Assembly: GCF_050003625.1 (NCBI RefSeq)
Contig: NC_134399.1
Location: forward strand, 38,270,671 to 38,334,670
Direction of reading: 5' to 3'
DNA from: Haematobia irritans
Lineage: Eukaryota > Arthropoda > Insecta > Diptera > Muscidae
Length of the DNA stretch: 64,000 nt
Part shown: positions 1 to 12,600 of the stretch, piece by piece
Layout: every line of letters starts with the position of its first letter
How positions within the stretch are numbered: the stretch's first letter is position 1
Translations under genes and position numbers: made by a program
Notes under the pieces: model-generated
What the model was told of the DNA's origin: nothing
The model's input: only the letters and a program-made list of their open reading frames with translations
The model's database searches: none

Positions 1-106
1 AATAATATGTTTAGTTGATTTGTGTCCGTCCTTTATTGTTTTTCGTGCTCGTTTTTTTGATTTTATTCAACAAAATATTTGATAAATTTTCACTACACCC
101 ATAAAC

Positions 107-335
107 ATGGAGATTTTGCGGAGTTTAACTATTGGCATTTTGTTGCTACTTGCATTTATATTTTTCAACAGTTCATCAGTGGTGGAGTCTTGCAATGAGG
201 TGGTTTGTGCACCCATAGTTTCCAAATGTTTGTTGACACAAAGTTGTAAATGTGAATTGAAAAATTGTTCCTGTTGCCAGGAGTGCTTGAAATGCCTTGG
301 AAAAAAATACTACGAGGAATGTTGCAGTTGTGTTG
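107..335 (+). CDS. cv: cv exon 1 (signal peptide and N-terminal Cys domain)
   Basis: The exon runs from ATG at 107 to 335 and ends in phase 1 before a gtaagt donor at 336. Its final g joins aa at 5990 to make a Glu codon, giving the continuous motif CSCVELCPKP. The downstream open frame to 343 is intronic read-through. Upstream 1-106 is AT-rich with no recognisable core promoter. Confidence 0.9.
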
Positions 336-3300
336 GTAAGTAAGTCGAAAGATGTCAATCAACCAACCAGTAGAGCAGTAGTGTATGGGCAGAATATTAA
401 CGAGTTTTAAACGATAGTCCATAGATACATCTACTTGACGAAACACAAACAAAGCCATTTGCTTCATTGATCAAACGCTTGCTTATGTGTTCATGTTTTC
501 TTAATTGGAATTTGATAAATATCTTTCCGATATAATGACCACTTGGATATCGATAGCATAACCACTGTTCTAATAATGATCACCTATTTTGTACAACACT
601 AGGTCTGTTCGCGTGCTTTTCCAGTAGAAAATAATAGATAAAGTGTGTATTTACTACGGCTTTCATTCGGGATCGATTTTTATAAATCCCGGAATTCGGG
701 ATTTTATAATATAGAATTCCGGGATTCCGAAATTTTCGAGATTTTTCAAATAGTTTGAGTAATAATCTACAGCGCCAAAAAATTGTTGTAATTAAACCAA
801 TTTAGTTTATTTCAATTTTATTAACAAAAGAACATAAGAGTAATTTAAAAAGAAATTTCAAATTGCTATAATACTTAACGAACACCTAGTTTACTTTGAC
901 CTTTGATGTAATTGTGCCTTCTAAGGAATGAAGACTCCAATTTATTAATAAATAATGCTAAAATGCCACAAATTAAACGAATTCGAATTTTCGGGATCCC
1001 GAAAAATCCCGGGATTCAAAATAAAAAGTCCCGGGATCCGGGATTATTCCCTTCCCGAAAATCCCGGGATTTCGAGACGGGATTTATCCCGGGTGACAGC
1101 CCTAGTATTTACTCTCTTCGTTTGAAATTGCTGAGAAGTACGCGAACGGCATCCACACATAAAAAATTACCATCTCTTTTTTTTTAATTAACCACTTAAT
1201 TGAATTTGGAATGGATTCAATTAATATGTTAATTTATTCAATTAAGTATTTTATCAAATCCGAAGGACGGGATTTGATTATGCTCGGTACTCGTCGCTAG
1301 GTCTATTTATAATATGGAATCAAGAGCGTGTTATGTTCGTTACATTGATAAGGTTAGAGGTGACATTCATTGTAACCCGAGGTCTTTTTATGATTTTGTT
1401 AGGATGAAACGTAAGTCTTCGACTAGGCCGTCGAAGATCCGAAGGGATGGTGTTGACTTTTATGGGGACCAGTCCATTGCGGACTGTTTCGCGGACTATT
1501 TTGAATGTGTTTATAGAAAGGGTGCTTATGATGCTGATGGTTCATATCCCTATTCTATTAGGTCGCTTAATAGGGTGGCAATTCCATTATTTGATAGTCT
1601 GTCTGTGGTCCAGATGGGATTCCTGGGATAATTCTGAGGTTTTGCTCCGAATGTCTCTCTGTTCCATTGTCGATGTTATTTAATAGTTCATTGAGTTTCG
1701 GTTATTTCCCTCTAAGATGGAGGAGCTCTTTTGTCGTACCACTTCATAAGTCGGCCATAAGTCGGTCGAGCCCCTTTGATGTGAGTAATTATAGTGGGAT
1801 AGCAAAATGTAGAGCTATTCCCAAGGTTTTTGAAAAGATGATGACTGATGTTTTGTCGCATGGCATTTCTTCGATGCTGGGTCCCTGCCAACATGGTTTT
1901 CGTAAGGGCCTATCGACTACTACGAACTTGGTGGAATTTACTTCTCATGTTATTAATCAGTTTCTTGTTGGGAATCAGACTCATGTTATTTATACGGATT
2001 TTAGTAAGGCTTTTGACCGGGTGAATCATAAGCTCTTGTTATATAAGCTGGATAGGATTGGATTGGCCAGTACACTTTTGGCTTGGATTTCGTCGTATCT
2101 TTATTGCCGTACGCAGATTGTGTCTTTTGGTGATTCCTATTCAAGGTGCTTTGATGTCTCATCAGGTGTGCCTCAGGGTAGTCATTTTGGGCCTTTCTTA
2201 TTTTTGTTATTTATAAACGATTTACCTCAGTTCGTAGTTAACTCTAGGATTTTGATGTATGCCGATGACGTTAAGTTATTCTCCTCGTATGATAATTCTG
2301 GTCAGGTGCATTTATTACAAGGTGATTTGGATAGCTTTGATGATTGGTGTAGGGTAAATCTGATGGATTTGAACTTGAGGAAATGCAAGTTTATGCGATT
2401 CTTTAGGTCTAGGTCTAGGCCTATTGATGTTCGGTATAGTATACGGGACTCGTTATTGGAAGAGATTGATTCTTTTGTTGATCTTGACATTGTTATGGAT
2501 CGTAGGATTAATTTTAATGGTCATATTGATTCGATGGTGAGGAAGGCGTATGGGGTTCTAGGTTTCATAAAGCGTTGGGCGAAGGAGTTTTCGGACCCTT
2601 ATGTTACAAAGAGGCTTTTTACAGCCCTTGCTAGACCCATTATAGAGTATGGTTCTATCGTGTGGGATCCTTAGTATGAAGTTTACATTGATAGGATAGA
2701 ATCGGTTCAGAAGCAGTTCTTGTTTTTCGCTTTGAGACATCTTCATTGGAACAGTGATTTTGTTCTTCCTTCATACACTTCTAGATTGAGGCTGATTAAT
2801 TTGCCTACTCTTAGGAGCCGACGGACGATGTTGAGCTGCATGATGTTGTATAGGTTAGTTAGTGGGGATATTTCATGCTCGGAATTGATATCTAGGATTA
2901 GGAAAATGTTCCATTTAGGGCATCTAGGAATTACCAGTTTCTTTACATTGATTTTCAACGTTCGAATTATGCTTCTGTGGAGCCTATTCGTAGGATGTGC
3001 ATTATTTTTAATTCAATATATCATCTAGTTGACACTAACCTTAGTATTGATATGATGAAGACTAGAATTTTAGCATATTAGGATAACTAATACATTAGTT
3101 TTATTGAATAACCTAATATTTGATCTTGTTTTTTAATATATCCGGCTGATGAGTCCTTCTCTGTAGCTGTAGCTCTGTAGGTCAAATCCCTCTGCCTCCA
3201 CCCCGCCATGGTCCGGATCATGGTGTGTACGCTGTCCCTACGTCATGTGGACGAGGCCCTCACGGTCGGAAGGGGCGGGAAAGTGGGCGTTGGGACCGTT

Positions 3301-6300
3301 CGTAAAACGGAACAAATAAATACTATTTAAAAAAGAATGATATTTGTTACATTTCAAATTAAAATATTAATTGATTCAATTAATTTGTTAATCAATTTTG
3401 AAATAATTTTCAATTACAAAAGTGAAAAAATGTCCGTTCCTAATAAACCATGTGATTGATTCAATCACCTTTGTGATTGAAATCATAGATTATCCAAATG
3501 TGTGCGTACATATTTTGAACACAACAATAAATAAAGTGTGCAACAACAAATGCGGCAAAGGAAAAAATATATGACAGAACGAATTTGGAATTACCTGTGT
3601 TTGTGTTTAGTGGTATTGTAAAAAATGGAACACAATCTACGTTTATTGAAAGTAAGTACTTGTGTAATGTGAATACCGTTTTCCTTTGAGCCCTGTTTAT
3701 ATTGAACGGACTAAAACAAAGCATTTTTATTTCGTCAAATTGGTCAGTCAATTAACATCATCATTTTAATAAAAAAAATCATCTAGTATACAGAATATTT
3801 TTGCAATCAAAAGGTGAGTACCGTATTGATCTTTTAAAATTGTAAAATTTATTTCACTTCTAATTTTCTTAAAAGCAAGAGCGGCATGGATGCGATGGAA
3901 CATTTACCTCCAAGTTGCGAAGTAGAGTTGGCAAACAAAGTTCTATTTTTGTTTTACCCGTCTTTTCAGTTTGAACCCGAAATATGAAAAATATCCGAAA
4001 ATCGCAACAAATGTGTATAATAAAAATATTCATTTTCCATTTATATTTTTTATTTCCAGAATTTTCAATGTATCAATATAATTCCAAATATTATGTTACT
4101 TTGCCATTATTTTTTGTGTCTAATTGGTTCAAATTTTAATAGATGATATCAATGTGTGGAAATTTAGAAAAGGAATTGCTACTAAAATTAAACTTGCCGA
4201 GCCAATCAATACGCCTTTTTATGCTAAAAGACTACAACGGCAAAAGATAATTCAGGCCTGTTCCCATAATCGTAAGCGCAAACAATTTGCGATTTCTCCT
4301 ATTAGACTTGTTCCGGTCATCGCAAATCCCAAAAATTTTCCGATTTCAAATCGATGAGACTTGTCTCTGCGAATTCAAAATAAATTAATCAATTTTTCAA
4401 AGATATTGTAAAGCTTGTATAAGACATGCTTAACAATAAATTGCTATATGTCTTGGCAGTAAATCAAAAATATAAAATATCGAAATAATGTACTTGTAAA
4501 GTAATAATCGCGTACATTTTGGAGCGACCCCATTTTGACACAATCTACTTGCGATTCACCGCATATCGTGTTGCAAATATTACGAATTTATTTAAAAACT
4601 GGTGAGAATGATACTCAATGCAACACTGAGTAGCGTGGCGCCATAATAATTTTGTAATTTTCGCTAATTTTACGGCGTCGATATATTTCGAAATAGGCAA
4701 TTGCATTCGAAAAAGCCATTCCCTGGAGCTTACAGATTCGTTTATTGTTTTCTTTTTCAAAAAAATGTGATGGACTAAAATGTTTTCTTCTTTAACAGCT
4801 GATTTTAACAGTTATGACACATTTCGGAATTGAAAATTTTCCATACGCTTTTGCGCGATTTCCGGAATAAGCTATTATAAATCGCACGATTTTATTTTCG
4901 ATACAAATCACAAAATTTTGTGAAATTGGGCACAGGCCTAATGATCTCCCACATTCCGAATTTTGAAATCGAAAAATTTTCGTTTGGCCATAATTTCTTC
5001 ACCCTGAAACTTTTAAACTTAAATTTTGGTAATATAGTTCCCTTTAATAAGAAGTTAATATTAAAATTGTATTGGAGTCCGAGAGTATATCGATTTTTTC
5101 GTTACAAAAAAAATAAATTCTTGCGATTGCGAATTTCGGAACATGGGGTATAACTCTGTAACCTGGAACTAAGATTCAACCTGATATTCTATGCAGGTAA
5201 TGTTAAACAAAATTAACTTTTAATTGAAAAAAAGTTTTAATTATTCTGTTTACTTTCAGAAAAATTAATTAGCTTACAGACTGCTGATTTATTGGAAATC
5301 TAGGCGCATCTACATATTAGAACATGCTGACATGGTTATTATGATAAGGAAGATAATGATTTATATAGTTTATTTGTTCACCCTTTAGTTGTTATTGATC
5401 GTAATTGTATGTGTATGTTATGTTTGAATAAAACACACAAATAACGAGAACTAAATTCAGTTTTTTATAGCATATTTCACAAAAATAAAATATTGAATAT
5501 TTTTTTTATAAAAAACGCATATTTTCTTTTATTTCAAACAAAATTAAATAAGATTTTTGGTACGCAATTCCTTAATTTTTTGATTGAAATTTATTGCCAA
5601 TGTCAATTCATTATTTATTTGAATCAATCAAATAGTTGATTTTTATCCCGAAATTAATTAAAATTTTAATTGATTCAATCAGTGACGAAAGTCAATTAAT
5701 TTTTTTATATGAAAATTGTGTTGGTTTTCAATCAAAATGGATTATTGATACTCATTTTCGTGATTGAAGACATTTCAATTAAAAAAAAATGATTGAATTC
5801 GTGATTTTCGTGATTGAAATAAAATAAAATTTGTGTGTACATAAAGGTTTTAATTTCTTAAATGAATAGAAATACAAAAAAATATATTTTATATATTTTT
5901 AATAATGCAAATAATGCTGTTTTCATTTCAGCCCATGCTACATAGTTGACATTTCATCATTAATAAACACACAAATTTGCTCTTTTCAGAACTGTGCCCT
6001 AAGCCTAATGATACAAGGAATTTATTCTCGAAAAAATCGCATGTTGAAGATTTCGAAGGTGTTCCGGAGCTTTTTAATGTTTTCGTATCGTCAGCAGCAG
6101 ATGATTTGGGTTTCAATTGGAACATATTTACATTTCAACTGGATTTTGATAAGGTTTTGGGTGGCCCTAAAATGCATAGTTTTCCAATGGAAAATAATGA
6201 CAAGAATTTGGATGGAGCCGTCAAAGAAAGAGATCATATTGGTGTAGTGAATTGTACGGTCATTTATCTTGATCAATGTACATCTTGGAATAAATGCCGT

Positions 6301-6575
6301 CAAAGTTGTCAAAGCACCGGCGCGAGCGGTTATAGGTAATCTAAAATAAATTATTTTAGGAATATTAATATTAGAACTCTGTTTTCAGATGGTTTCACGA
6401 TGGTTGCTGTGAGTGCGTTGGGTCCACATGCATAAATTATGGACTTAATGAGAGCCGGTGCAGAGATTGCCCTGAGCCAAAGGATTTAGTGGATGATTTC
6501 GATGAGGAAGAAGATTTGCAAGATTTTGGGGATAATATGGGACCGTTTGACGGATCTGTAAATAGCAATTATTAA
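107..6575 (+). CDS. cv: Twisted-gastrulation family secreted BMP modulator (probable crossveinless), 3 exons
   Basis: Exons 107-335, 5990-6335 and 6389-6575 join in frame (229+346+187 = 762 nt, 253 aa) with GT..AG introns of 5,654 and 53 bp. The protein has a hydrophobic signal peptide (about residues 1-27). A dense N-terminal cysteine domain follows (CNEVVC, CCQECLKCLG, ECCSCVELC), then a middle region containing LNWN-like GFNWN, and a C-terminal domain with QSCQSTGASGYRWFHDGCCE. This order and spacing match vertebrate TWSG1 and fly Tsg/Cv/Srw proteins, which bind BMP-Chordin/Sog complexes outside the cell. Length is normal for the family. The start is the first ATG before the signal peptide. 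The specific name cv rests on my recollection that fly cv and the PGAP1 gene lie close together on the Drosophila X; tsg or shrew orthology cannot be excluded without a tree. Confidence 0.9.
336..656 (+). other. cv intron 1, 5' part, no feature seen
   Basis: This is AT-rich intronic sequence between the cv donor and the first foldback repeat. ORFs on the minus strand here are antisense to exon 1 and lack any domain. Confidence 0.6.
657..1106. repeat. Foldback repeat rich in CCCGGGAT motifs
   Basis: Two arms (657-740 and 980-1106) rich in tcgggat / atcccgg are in inverted orientation around about 240 bp of AT-rich sequence. The right end, read on the minus strand, begins GGGCTGTCACCCGGGAT. 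The left end is a degenerate match (GGCTTTCATTCGGGAT). It looks like a non-autonomous foldback element in cv intron 1; no coding content is seen. Confidence 0.6.
1176..1265. repeat. Foldback family D fragment (left of LINE)
   Basis: Repeated caattaa / ttaattg palindromes resemble the family defined by the cleaner copy at 17880-18167. A similar fragment sits at 3340-3480 on the other side of the LINE, so the LINE probably inserted into this element. Confidence 0.5.
1270..3326 (+). mobile_element. 5'-truncated non-LTR retrotransposon (LINE), decayed
   Basis: The element contains the reverse transcriptase half of a LINE ORF2 and a GC-richer 3' tail (3130-3310) ending in an AATAAATA stretch. No endonuclease domain remains. 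The RT palm is clear, but the frame shifts near 1600 and an in-frame TAG occurs at 2672-2674, where the sequence continues as YEVYIDRIESVQKQ. It is probably of the Jockey/CR1 type; the exact clade needs a tree. It lies in cv intron 1 in the gene's orientation. Confidence 0.85.
1314..2958 (+). pseudogene. LINE reverse transcriptase, frameshifted
   Basis: Residues upstream of the palm lie in 1314-1600 and the main RT in 1667-2674. RT motif A is YTDFSKAFDRVNHKLL, motif B is SSGVPQGSHFGPFLF and motif C is YADDVKLF. The catalytic aspartates are present. Coding continues after the TAG at 2672 in the same frame for a short stretch and then in another frame from 2720. It is non-functional as it stands. 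Confidence 0.85.
3340..3480. repeat. Foldback family D fragment (right of LINE)
   Basis: Contains ttaattgattcaattaattt and related palindromes, matching 1176-1265 and the other family D copies. Confidence 0.45.
3481..4249 (+). other. cv intron 1, AT-rich, nothing recognised
   Basis: No domain-bearing ORF, RNA gene or clear repeat was seen here. Confidence 0.5.
4250..4945. repeat. Foldback/MITE with AGGCCTGT termini
   Basis: The left end reads TTCAGGCCTGTTCCCATAAT. The right end, on the complementary strand, reads TTAGGCCTGTGCCCAATTTC, so the ends form imperfect terminal inverted repeats. Internal gcgattt / aaatcgc motifs recur on both arms (4270-4360, 4870-4915). There is no coding potential. 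The exact edges and target duplication are not certain. Confidence 0.55.
4946..5599 (+). other. cv intron 1, AT-rich, nothing recognised
   Basis: Long A/T runs; no supported feature. Confidence 0.5.
5600..5840. repeat. Foldback family D copy
   Basis: Carries the family signature gtgattgaagacatttcaat and aattaatt palindromes and ends in a TTTGTGTGTA terminus like other copies. It lies 150 bp upstream of cv exon 2. Confidence 0.6.
5990..6575 (+). CDS. cv: cv exons 2 and 3 (C-terminal Tsg domain)
   Basis: Exon 2 (5990-6335) follows a tcttttcag acceptor. A 53-bp intron (6336-6388) separates it from exon 3 (6389-6575), which ends in TAA. The residue split across this intron is the Arg of GYRWFHDGCCEC, conserved in vertebrate TWSG1. 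The tail (about residues 215-253) is acidic (DDFDEEEDLQDF). A possible ATTAAA poly(A) signal lies at 6662-6667. Confidence 0.9.
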
Positions 6576-7029
6576 AACACCTTGAAACTAAGCTTCATTT
6601 AGTATTCATTATATAATTAGGTTTGTGTATGTCATGTTTTAAAATCTAGTAAGTAATAGAAATTAAAGAAAACGTATAAATATGTTTGAAAAAAAAAAAA
6701 AAACGTTGAATAACCTGTATTTTTGTAAGGAAAGAGACTATCGTCCTCAATCGATAGTAGAAAATCGAAAATAAAATTAAAAAAGAAATGAAAATATATT
6801 TACGTTTATTTAGTGTATCGACCTTTTTTCTTTATTATTAGCTTTTGTTTTTTAATGGGCTCTCAAGGTCACTTTAAAATGCGAATAAAACAAGTATTGA
6901 ATTATTCCATTATTTCCATCCAACGTGTCCGCTGGGTTTATTTCCAGCCTCATCCGGGATGATTTATTTATTGGGGAACAAATCTACTTTAGTGAAAGTG
7001 CTTAATTTTTTTTTTTGTGGGGGGAGGGT
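6576..7029. other. cv 3' flank / intergenic
   Basis: Contains the probable cv 3' UTR, an ATTAAA at 6662 and a run of about 15 A at 6689-6704. No other feature was identified. Confidence 0.5.
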
Positions 7030-7430
7030 AGGAGAGTGTATTTTAAAGAGAAAATGTCAAGTAAAAAATTTGGGGGCAAGGCCTAGTTTTCGAGATATCG
7101 ACATCTGAAAATCGGTATTTTTCTATATATTCTTTTTTTAATTTTGACCGAAAATTTTCGGAAAATTTCCCAAATAATTGTACAAATAAATAGTACATTT
7201 TAAAGAGGAAATATTAAGTAAAAAAATTGTCGAAAAAGCCTAGTTTTCGAGATATAGACCCTTGAAAATTTTTATTTTATTATTTTCTTCACTTTTTTTT
7301 TACTAAATTTGAAAAAAAAAATGTCCGTATTTAGTACAAATGATGTATTTTAAAGAGAAAATATTGAGTAAAAATTGTCCTGAAAACATTTAGTTTCCGA
7401 GATATAGGCTATGAAAAAATTTAAATTTTG
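7030..7430. repeat. Degenerate tandem array, about 155-bp unit, 3 copies
   Basis: A block containing ttttaaagagaaaat, agtaaaaaat and ttttcgagatat recurs at about 7042, 7198 and 7348. Spacing is 150-156 bp. The copies are clearly diverged. Confidence 0.6.
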
Positions 7431-8404
7431 TTATGTAAATAGTACTTTTTATCTTGAACAGTTAATGTGATATGTTGTGTTCTCTTATTTTTGTTTTTGT
7501 AGTAGTAAATGAACTATTGAATTGAATTTAAAAAAAAAACGTAAAAAACAAAGACGAAATGTAATATTTTCTTAAGAAAACCGCTGCAGGCGAAAAATTT
7601 TTGGGTTTTTCTCTTTAATGGCTTTCTATATAAAAATCTCTTTACGCAATGTTCTCGAAATTAGCTTTAATATGAGTACCATATTGCTTATATGAGAAAG
7701 GGTAAAAATTTTGAAGGCCCCGGGGTCCATGCTTATGAAGTTTTTTTATATGTATTCTAAATATACACTTTATTACCTATTATTTGGATACCATATATAT
7801 CACTTTTAGGAAGATTATATGCGTTGGGTACTAAATCCAATATAAATAATAATGAAAACTTTAGGGTCCCGTAACTCCGAAAATAGGTCTTGCCGCCAAA
7901 AAAATGGTATATTACATTTTGTGTTTAGAATCGAAAATTGGACATTGGAAATTGGACAACTCGGAGCACTTGTACTAAAGTAGATTTAAGCCTCAGCTAC
8001 ATTTATTTAATCAATTTAAGCACTCTTGGGCCATACATTGCTTTAATAGCTTATGTTCCAAGAAGGCTTAACCCTGGACAGTCATCCCTCGTCAAAATGA
8101 CGACGCGTAATTTCATTTTCGATTTAAAACGCATTTTGGTCGATTAGGAAATGATAAATTTAAGTTATACCAATACAATCATTTTATGAATTTTTGTCTT
8201 ATACTAATTAAAAACAAATTGAATAAGGAAATAAATTCAATTTTGGTACTCATTTTTGATCACGATGCAAATTATAGCGTCCTGAAATAAGGCGTAGTCA
8301 AAATGACGAAGGATGACGTTAGTGTACAAAAAATAAGGATGACTTTCCAGGGTTAAATTGATTAATTATATAGTTGTTTGTTGTGTAAAATTTCTTAATT
8401 TAAA
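7431..8404. other. Intergenic, nothing recognised
   Basis: AT-rich sequence. Short ORFs here (for example 7938-8147) show no known domain or conserved motif. Confidence 0.5.
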
Positions 8405-8530
8405 ACCAAAGGTAAAGGTTAGTTACATACAATGCGTTAATCTGTGATGATGTTAGGGTTGTTTTTTTCTGTTTGAGGCACTCTAACCGAGCTGTTGCTT
8501 TCAAAGAGAAAATTCAACTTTTCATTCAAC
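8405..8530. repeat. Dispersed repeat family I, copy 1
   Basis: Shares ttagttacata..atgcgttaatc and tgttgctttcaaagagaaaa with 36832-36965, in the same order and orientation. The nature of the element is unknown. Confidence 0.5.
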
Positions 8531-9107
8531 GATCGGATAACGTTAACAAAACATGGATCTATGAATTGTATTTCAGTTTTGTACATGATTACCCTCTATA
8601 CAGAAAAAACGGCCAAATTTTCAATACAATTAAAGGCGTTATCGAAGAGATTATTTTTCCCACATACTGTCTATATTCATAATTATCTAGTCTTTTGGTT
8701 CAAAGCTTTGGTAGTCCTGTATTAATATCTAAATAAATGCTACAGGATGTAAATGTTATGATGAACGGAATACTTCACGTAAGTAAAATAATTTTAAACT
8801 TATATTAGCTGATGGCCTCAGTAGCTAAAGCTTCTCTATATTATTATTACACTCATCTTATATTTACTATAAGTTTAGTTTATTGTGAAGTAGTTCTGAA
8901 AAAAAGTTATTAGTAGTTTCAATGGCACCACCTGTTTTTTTCGACTCGAATATTCTAACAGAGTGGCAACTTTATTTTTGTTTTTATATGGGGGTTATTT
9001 TTAGTAATCAGCTGTTAGTAACCAATTGGGATACCTGGTGACACTGTATCAACACATCCCCGGTGTTGTTTACGCAAATTCTACATATATTATTTATTTG
9101 CTTGAAA
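8531..9107 (+). other. PGAP1 upstream region
   Basis: Intergenic sequence leading to the PGAP1 start. The 5' UTR and promoter probably lie in the last few hundred bases, but I see no TATA box or initiator I would defend. Confidence 0.4.
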
Positions 9108-9630
9108 ATGTTTAGAAATGCATTTATTCTTATAATCGTTGCATCATTTGGATGCTTTATCTATGGAATACGTCATATATTTATGGAAGTTGAAGATAAT
9201 GCCTGTCGAATGACATATATGTTTGGAGTTCCTCAATTTTCGGTAAATATTTAGTAAAATTAGACTTTATGAGTATATGGCTTATAACTAGATATATTTA
9301 ACATTATGTCCTCGGAATCCACAAATCATTTTTTTATATTCTTGTAGAAGGTTTCGTTTGAAGATAATAAAAAATACCCTCACTATGGGTTGTACTACTA
9401 CTACGAAGGAAGAATCCTTCAAGACGTGAACAACTTGAAACTAAAAGGAGCTCCAGTTATATTTATACCTGGGAATGCTGGCTCTTATAAACAAGTAAGC
9501 AGTATGGAATCTATTCCATTGCATCTGTTTTCTTTATATGTAATGTTTACATAGGTTCGCTCTTTGGCTTCAGTAGCACTTCGAAAAGGAATGGATAATG
9601 AACGCGGCATACATCTGGATTACTTTACGG
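9108..9630 (+). CDS. PGAP1: PGAP1 exons 1-3 (membrane anchor, start of lipase domain)
   Basis: Exons 9108-9242 and 9348-9494 end in phase 0 and 9555-9630 in phase 1. They encode the signal-anchor, the conserved CRMTYM and FIPGNAGSYKQVRSLAS stretches and GIHLDYFT. Introns are 105 and 60 bp. The last donor is gtaagt at 9631. Confidence 0.93.
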
Positions 9631-12600
9631 GTAAGTGTTTTATATTTCCATATACAGTTATCGCTAAATGTAGATAATATATTTAGAATTTGGTAAAAAT
9701 TTGTCTCATGCATTTTAATAATATCGAAAAGTTCTAAAGTTGTATCATTCCAATTAGGACATATCACCGCATGTGAAGAAATTCTTTGCAAAAAAACCAT
9801 GAAAAATCATTTTTTTAAACTTACGATAAATATTTCTGACTCAAACGCCATCCATAGTCACATATTTAGTTACTTAAGAAATTTTTATTCACAGATTTTT
9901 TGTAGATATATTGGCAAATCACTTATATGTATTGTCTCCGCCAAAGAAGTATCACGATTTCGAAGTTTCATTAGTCCAGTCTTTAGAGAATTTTCTTCGA
10001 CAATAATTGTGTAAGGTATGCCGTAAGAATCAGCTTTTCTCAAGAACAGATCAATATTTTCCTTTGACGTCGCATGAAATGGAATTTCAAATAAGCGTAA
10101 ACCTGCTCTGCATAGAACGAAGTTTAAATGAAGGCTTAGTTCATGCAGTTCACTGTTTGGAGTACCTATGTTTTCAAGAAGAGTATTCAAAAAGAAAGAT
10201 TTAGTTCTATATAATTCCATACCACGTAGGGAGCGTATGATCGATTTTAACTAATTTTTTCCCATTACAAAATTGTTAAAATAAAAAAAAAAAATAGTTG
10301 CTTAAAACGTATTCAATAGCAAACTTAGGTATAATGTGAAGACATATTATACAATGTTCGTTAGTTTAAGTTAAAAATGTACAATAATTACCCACAAAAA
10401 TGACATTTCTTCGTAAAGGTAAGTACTATGTTCAATTTTCAAGCTAAAATCCAGTTTTTTTCACGGTTACTTTTTTGAATCAATATAGAAATATTAAATA
10501 TTTCGCAATCAAGGCAATCCATCCATAATATAAGAGGACTTGATAAAAATAGAATTGGCTTAATATATTTTTGCACTTTTAATTTAGTGTATTGGTGGAA
10601 AACCCGAACATAGTACTCACCTTAAGCCATTACTTTTGATTTGCATCCGAAAGTGCTCTTATAGATATGGTCTTCATTTTCATTTCACCAGTTCTTTTGA
10701 GGTGAGATATAAAAATCCTGTTTTACGCAGTTTTCACAAAAAATACATCTTCTGATTTTTACAGTGTTAAAAAATAGTAAGGAAAAATAAAATAGTGGAA
10801 AATTTTAAAAAATATTTAAAAACTTTACAAGGGTGTGAAGATAAATTCGCGAGTTAAATTCGTGGTTTGTGTCTCGGCTAAGCAAAATTCAAATTTGTGG
10901 AACGAATTTACCTTGTGGAACGCATTCCAAAAAAAAAGTTTTTCTTAAAAAGAGACAAATTTGTGGTGGAAAAACTGCCAAACACCGTCAGTTATTTTAT
11001 GTGTAGTCATACTATGCATTGGTGGTTTTATATCGTCGAAAAATTTATCCATAAGAGATAACCGCTAATAATTCTAAAGTCGTACAAAAATGTCAATATA
11101 TCCTGAAGTAATGGACATAAGATATTAAAATACAATAATAAAAACATCTAAGGGGTACCAAAATAAGATTCTTAAATAACTTCAAAAATCTCGTGCACAG
11201 TATTTGAGATATAGTGTCATCAGATATCGGCTATATAGCCCCGATATTAAATCGCATATACCTAGGAAACCATTTGAGAGGAATTGACCAGACAAAATGC
11301 CAGTGGTAGATATTGGCCTGCACCAAAAACCAAAATTAATCAAAATTTTCATGTAGGGTATTTGAGATATAGCGTCACCGATATCGGCTATATAGTCCCG
11401 ATATTGGATCTCCTATATCTACCAAACCATTTGAGAGGAATTGACCAGACCAAATGCAAATAATAGATATTGGTGGCTACAAAAAATCAAAATTAAAAAA
11501 TAAAAAGTCTCATGTACAGATTTTGAGCTATATTATCGCCAGATATCGGCTATATATAGCCCCGATATTGCATCTCCTATATCTACGAAACCATTTGAGA
11601 GGAATTGACCAGACCAAATGTCAGTTATAGATATTTGTTATTGCAAAAAAATCAAAATTAAAAAATAAAAAAGTTTCATGTACAGATTTTGAGCTATATT
11701 ATCGCCAGATATCGGCTATATAGCCCCGATATTGGATCTCCTATATCTAAGAAACCATTTGAGAGGAATTGACCAGACCAATTGCAAATAGATATTGGTG
11801 ACTACAAAAAATCAAAATTAAAAAATAAAAAGTCTCATGTACAGTTTTTGAGCTATATTATCGCCAGATATCGGCTATATATAGTCCCGATATTGGATCT
11901 CCTATATCTAAGAAACCATTTGAGAGGAATTGACCAGGCCAAATGCAAGTAATAGATATTGGTTACTACAAAAAATCAAAATTAAAAAATAAAAAGTCTC
12001 ATGTACAGATTTTGAGCTATATTATCGCCAGATATCGGCAAAAATTTATGCCAGACACAATCCACAAAATGCACTACATGTGCGTAGACATTTACCAATA
12101 AAATGTATTTAGGTATTGTTAGATATAGGTAAAACCCAAAAAAGTACAGTAGAATCATTATTTTCCCCCTTATATTTTCGAATGAAATCGGGAAAGCAGA
12201 AATGAAATTTCACATTACACTTCCAAAATCCCGTTCAATTGTAATTTGCCTTGTAAAACGGTATGTATTTCAAATCCACTTTTAGTAGATTTCGAGCCTA
12301 ATGTGAATAGGCTATTATGAATAAAAAATAAAAATGAAAAAAAAAGAAATCCGAAATTTTCAAATTTCACTTCGGAAGACATAATGCAATGGATGTACAA
12401 AAATATTAGATCCGTCCTCCGTTACGGTCCAAAACGAAAATTTTCACTTTTTGACTGCACTTTGGTTTAGGAATAATTGTACTTTCTGAATTGTAGATAT
12501 TTATATCCATGATACTGCTGGAGCCAAGAATATAAACTACATTTCCTCTACGTTAAAACTTTAGTTAAAATCGGTACTGCGATTCCCCAATAATTACCAT

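Noticed and set aside
165..467. Minus-strand ORFs over cv exon 1
   Set aside because: Shadow frames of the cysteine-rich coding exon; no independent evidence.
6689..6704. Genomic poly(A) run as evidence that cv is a retrocopy
   Set aside because: cv has two introns with good splice sites, so the A-run is a local feature, not a retroposition tail.
10166..10220. Upstream ATG (MELYRTKSFF..) as start of a separate 111-aa gene
   Set aside because: Splicing at 10165 into exon 2 gives a continuous POLG2 alignment and correct phase, so this segment is intron.
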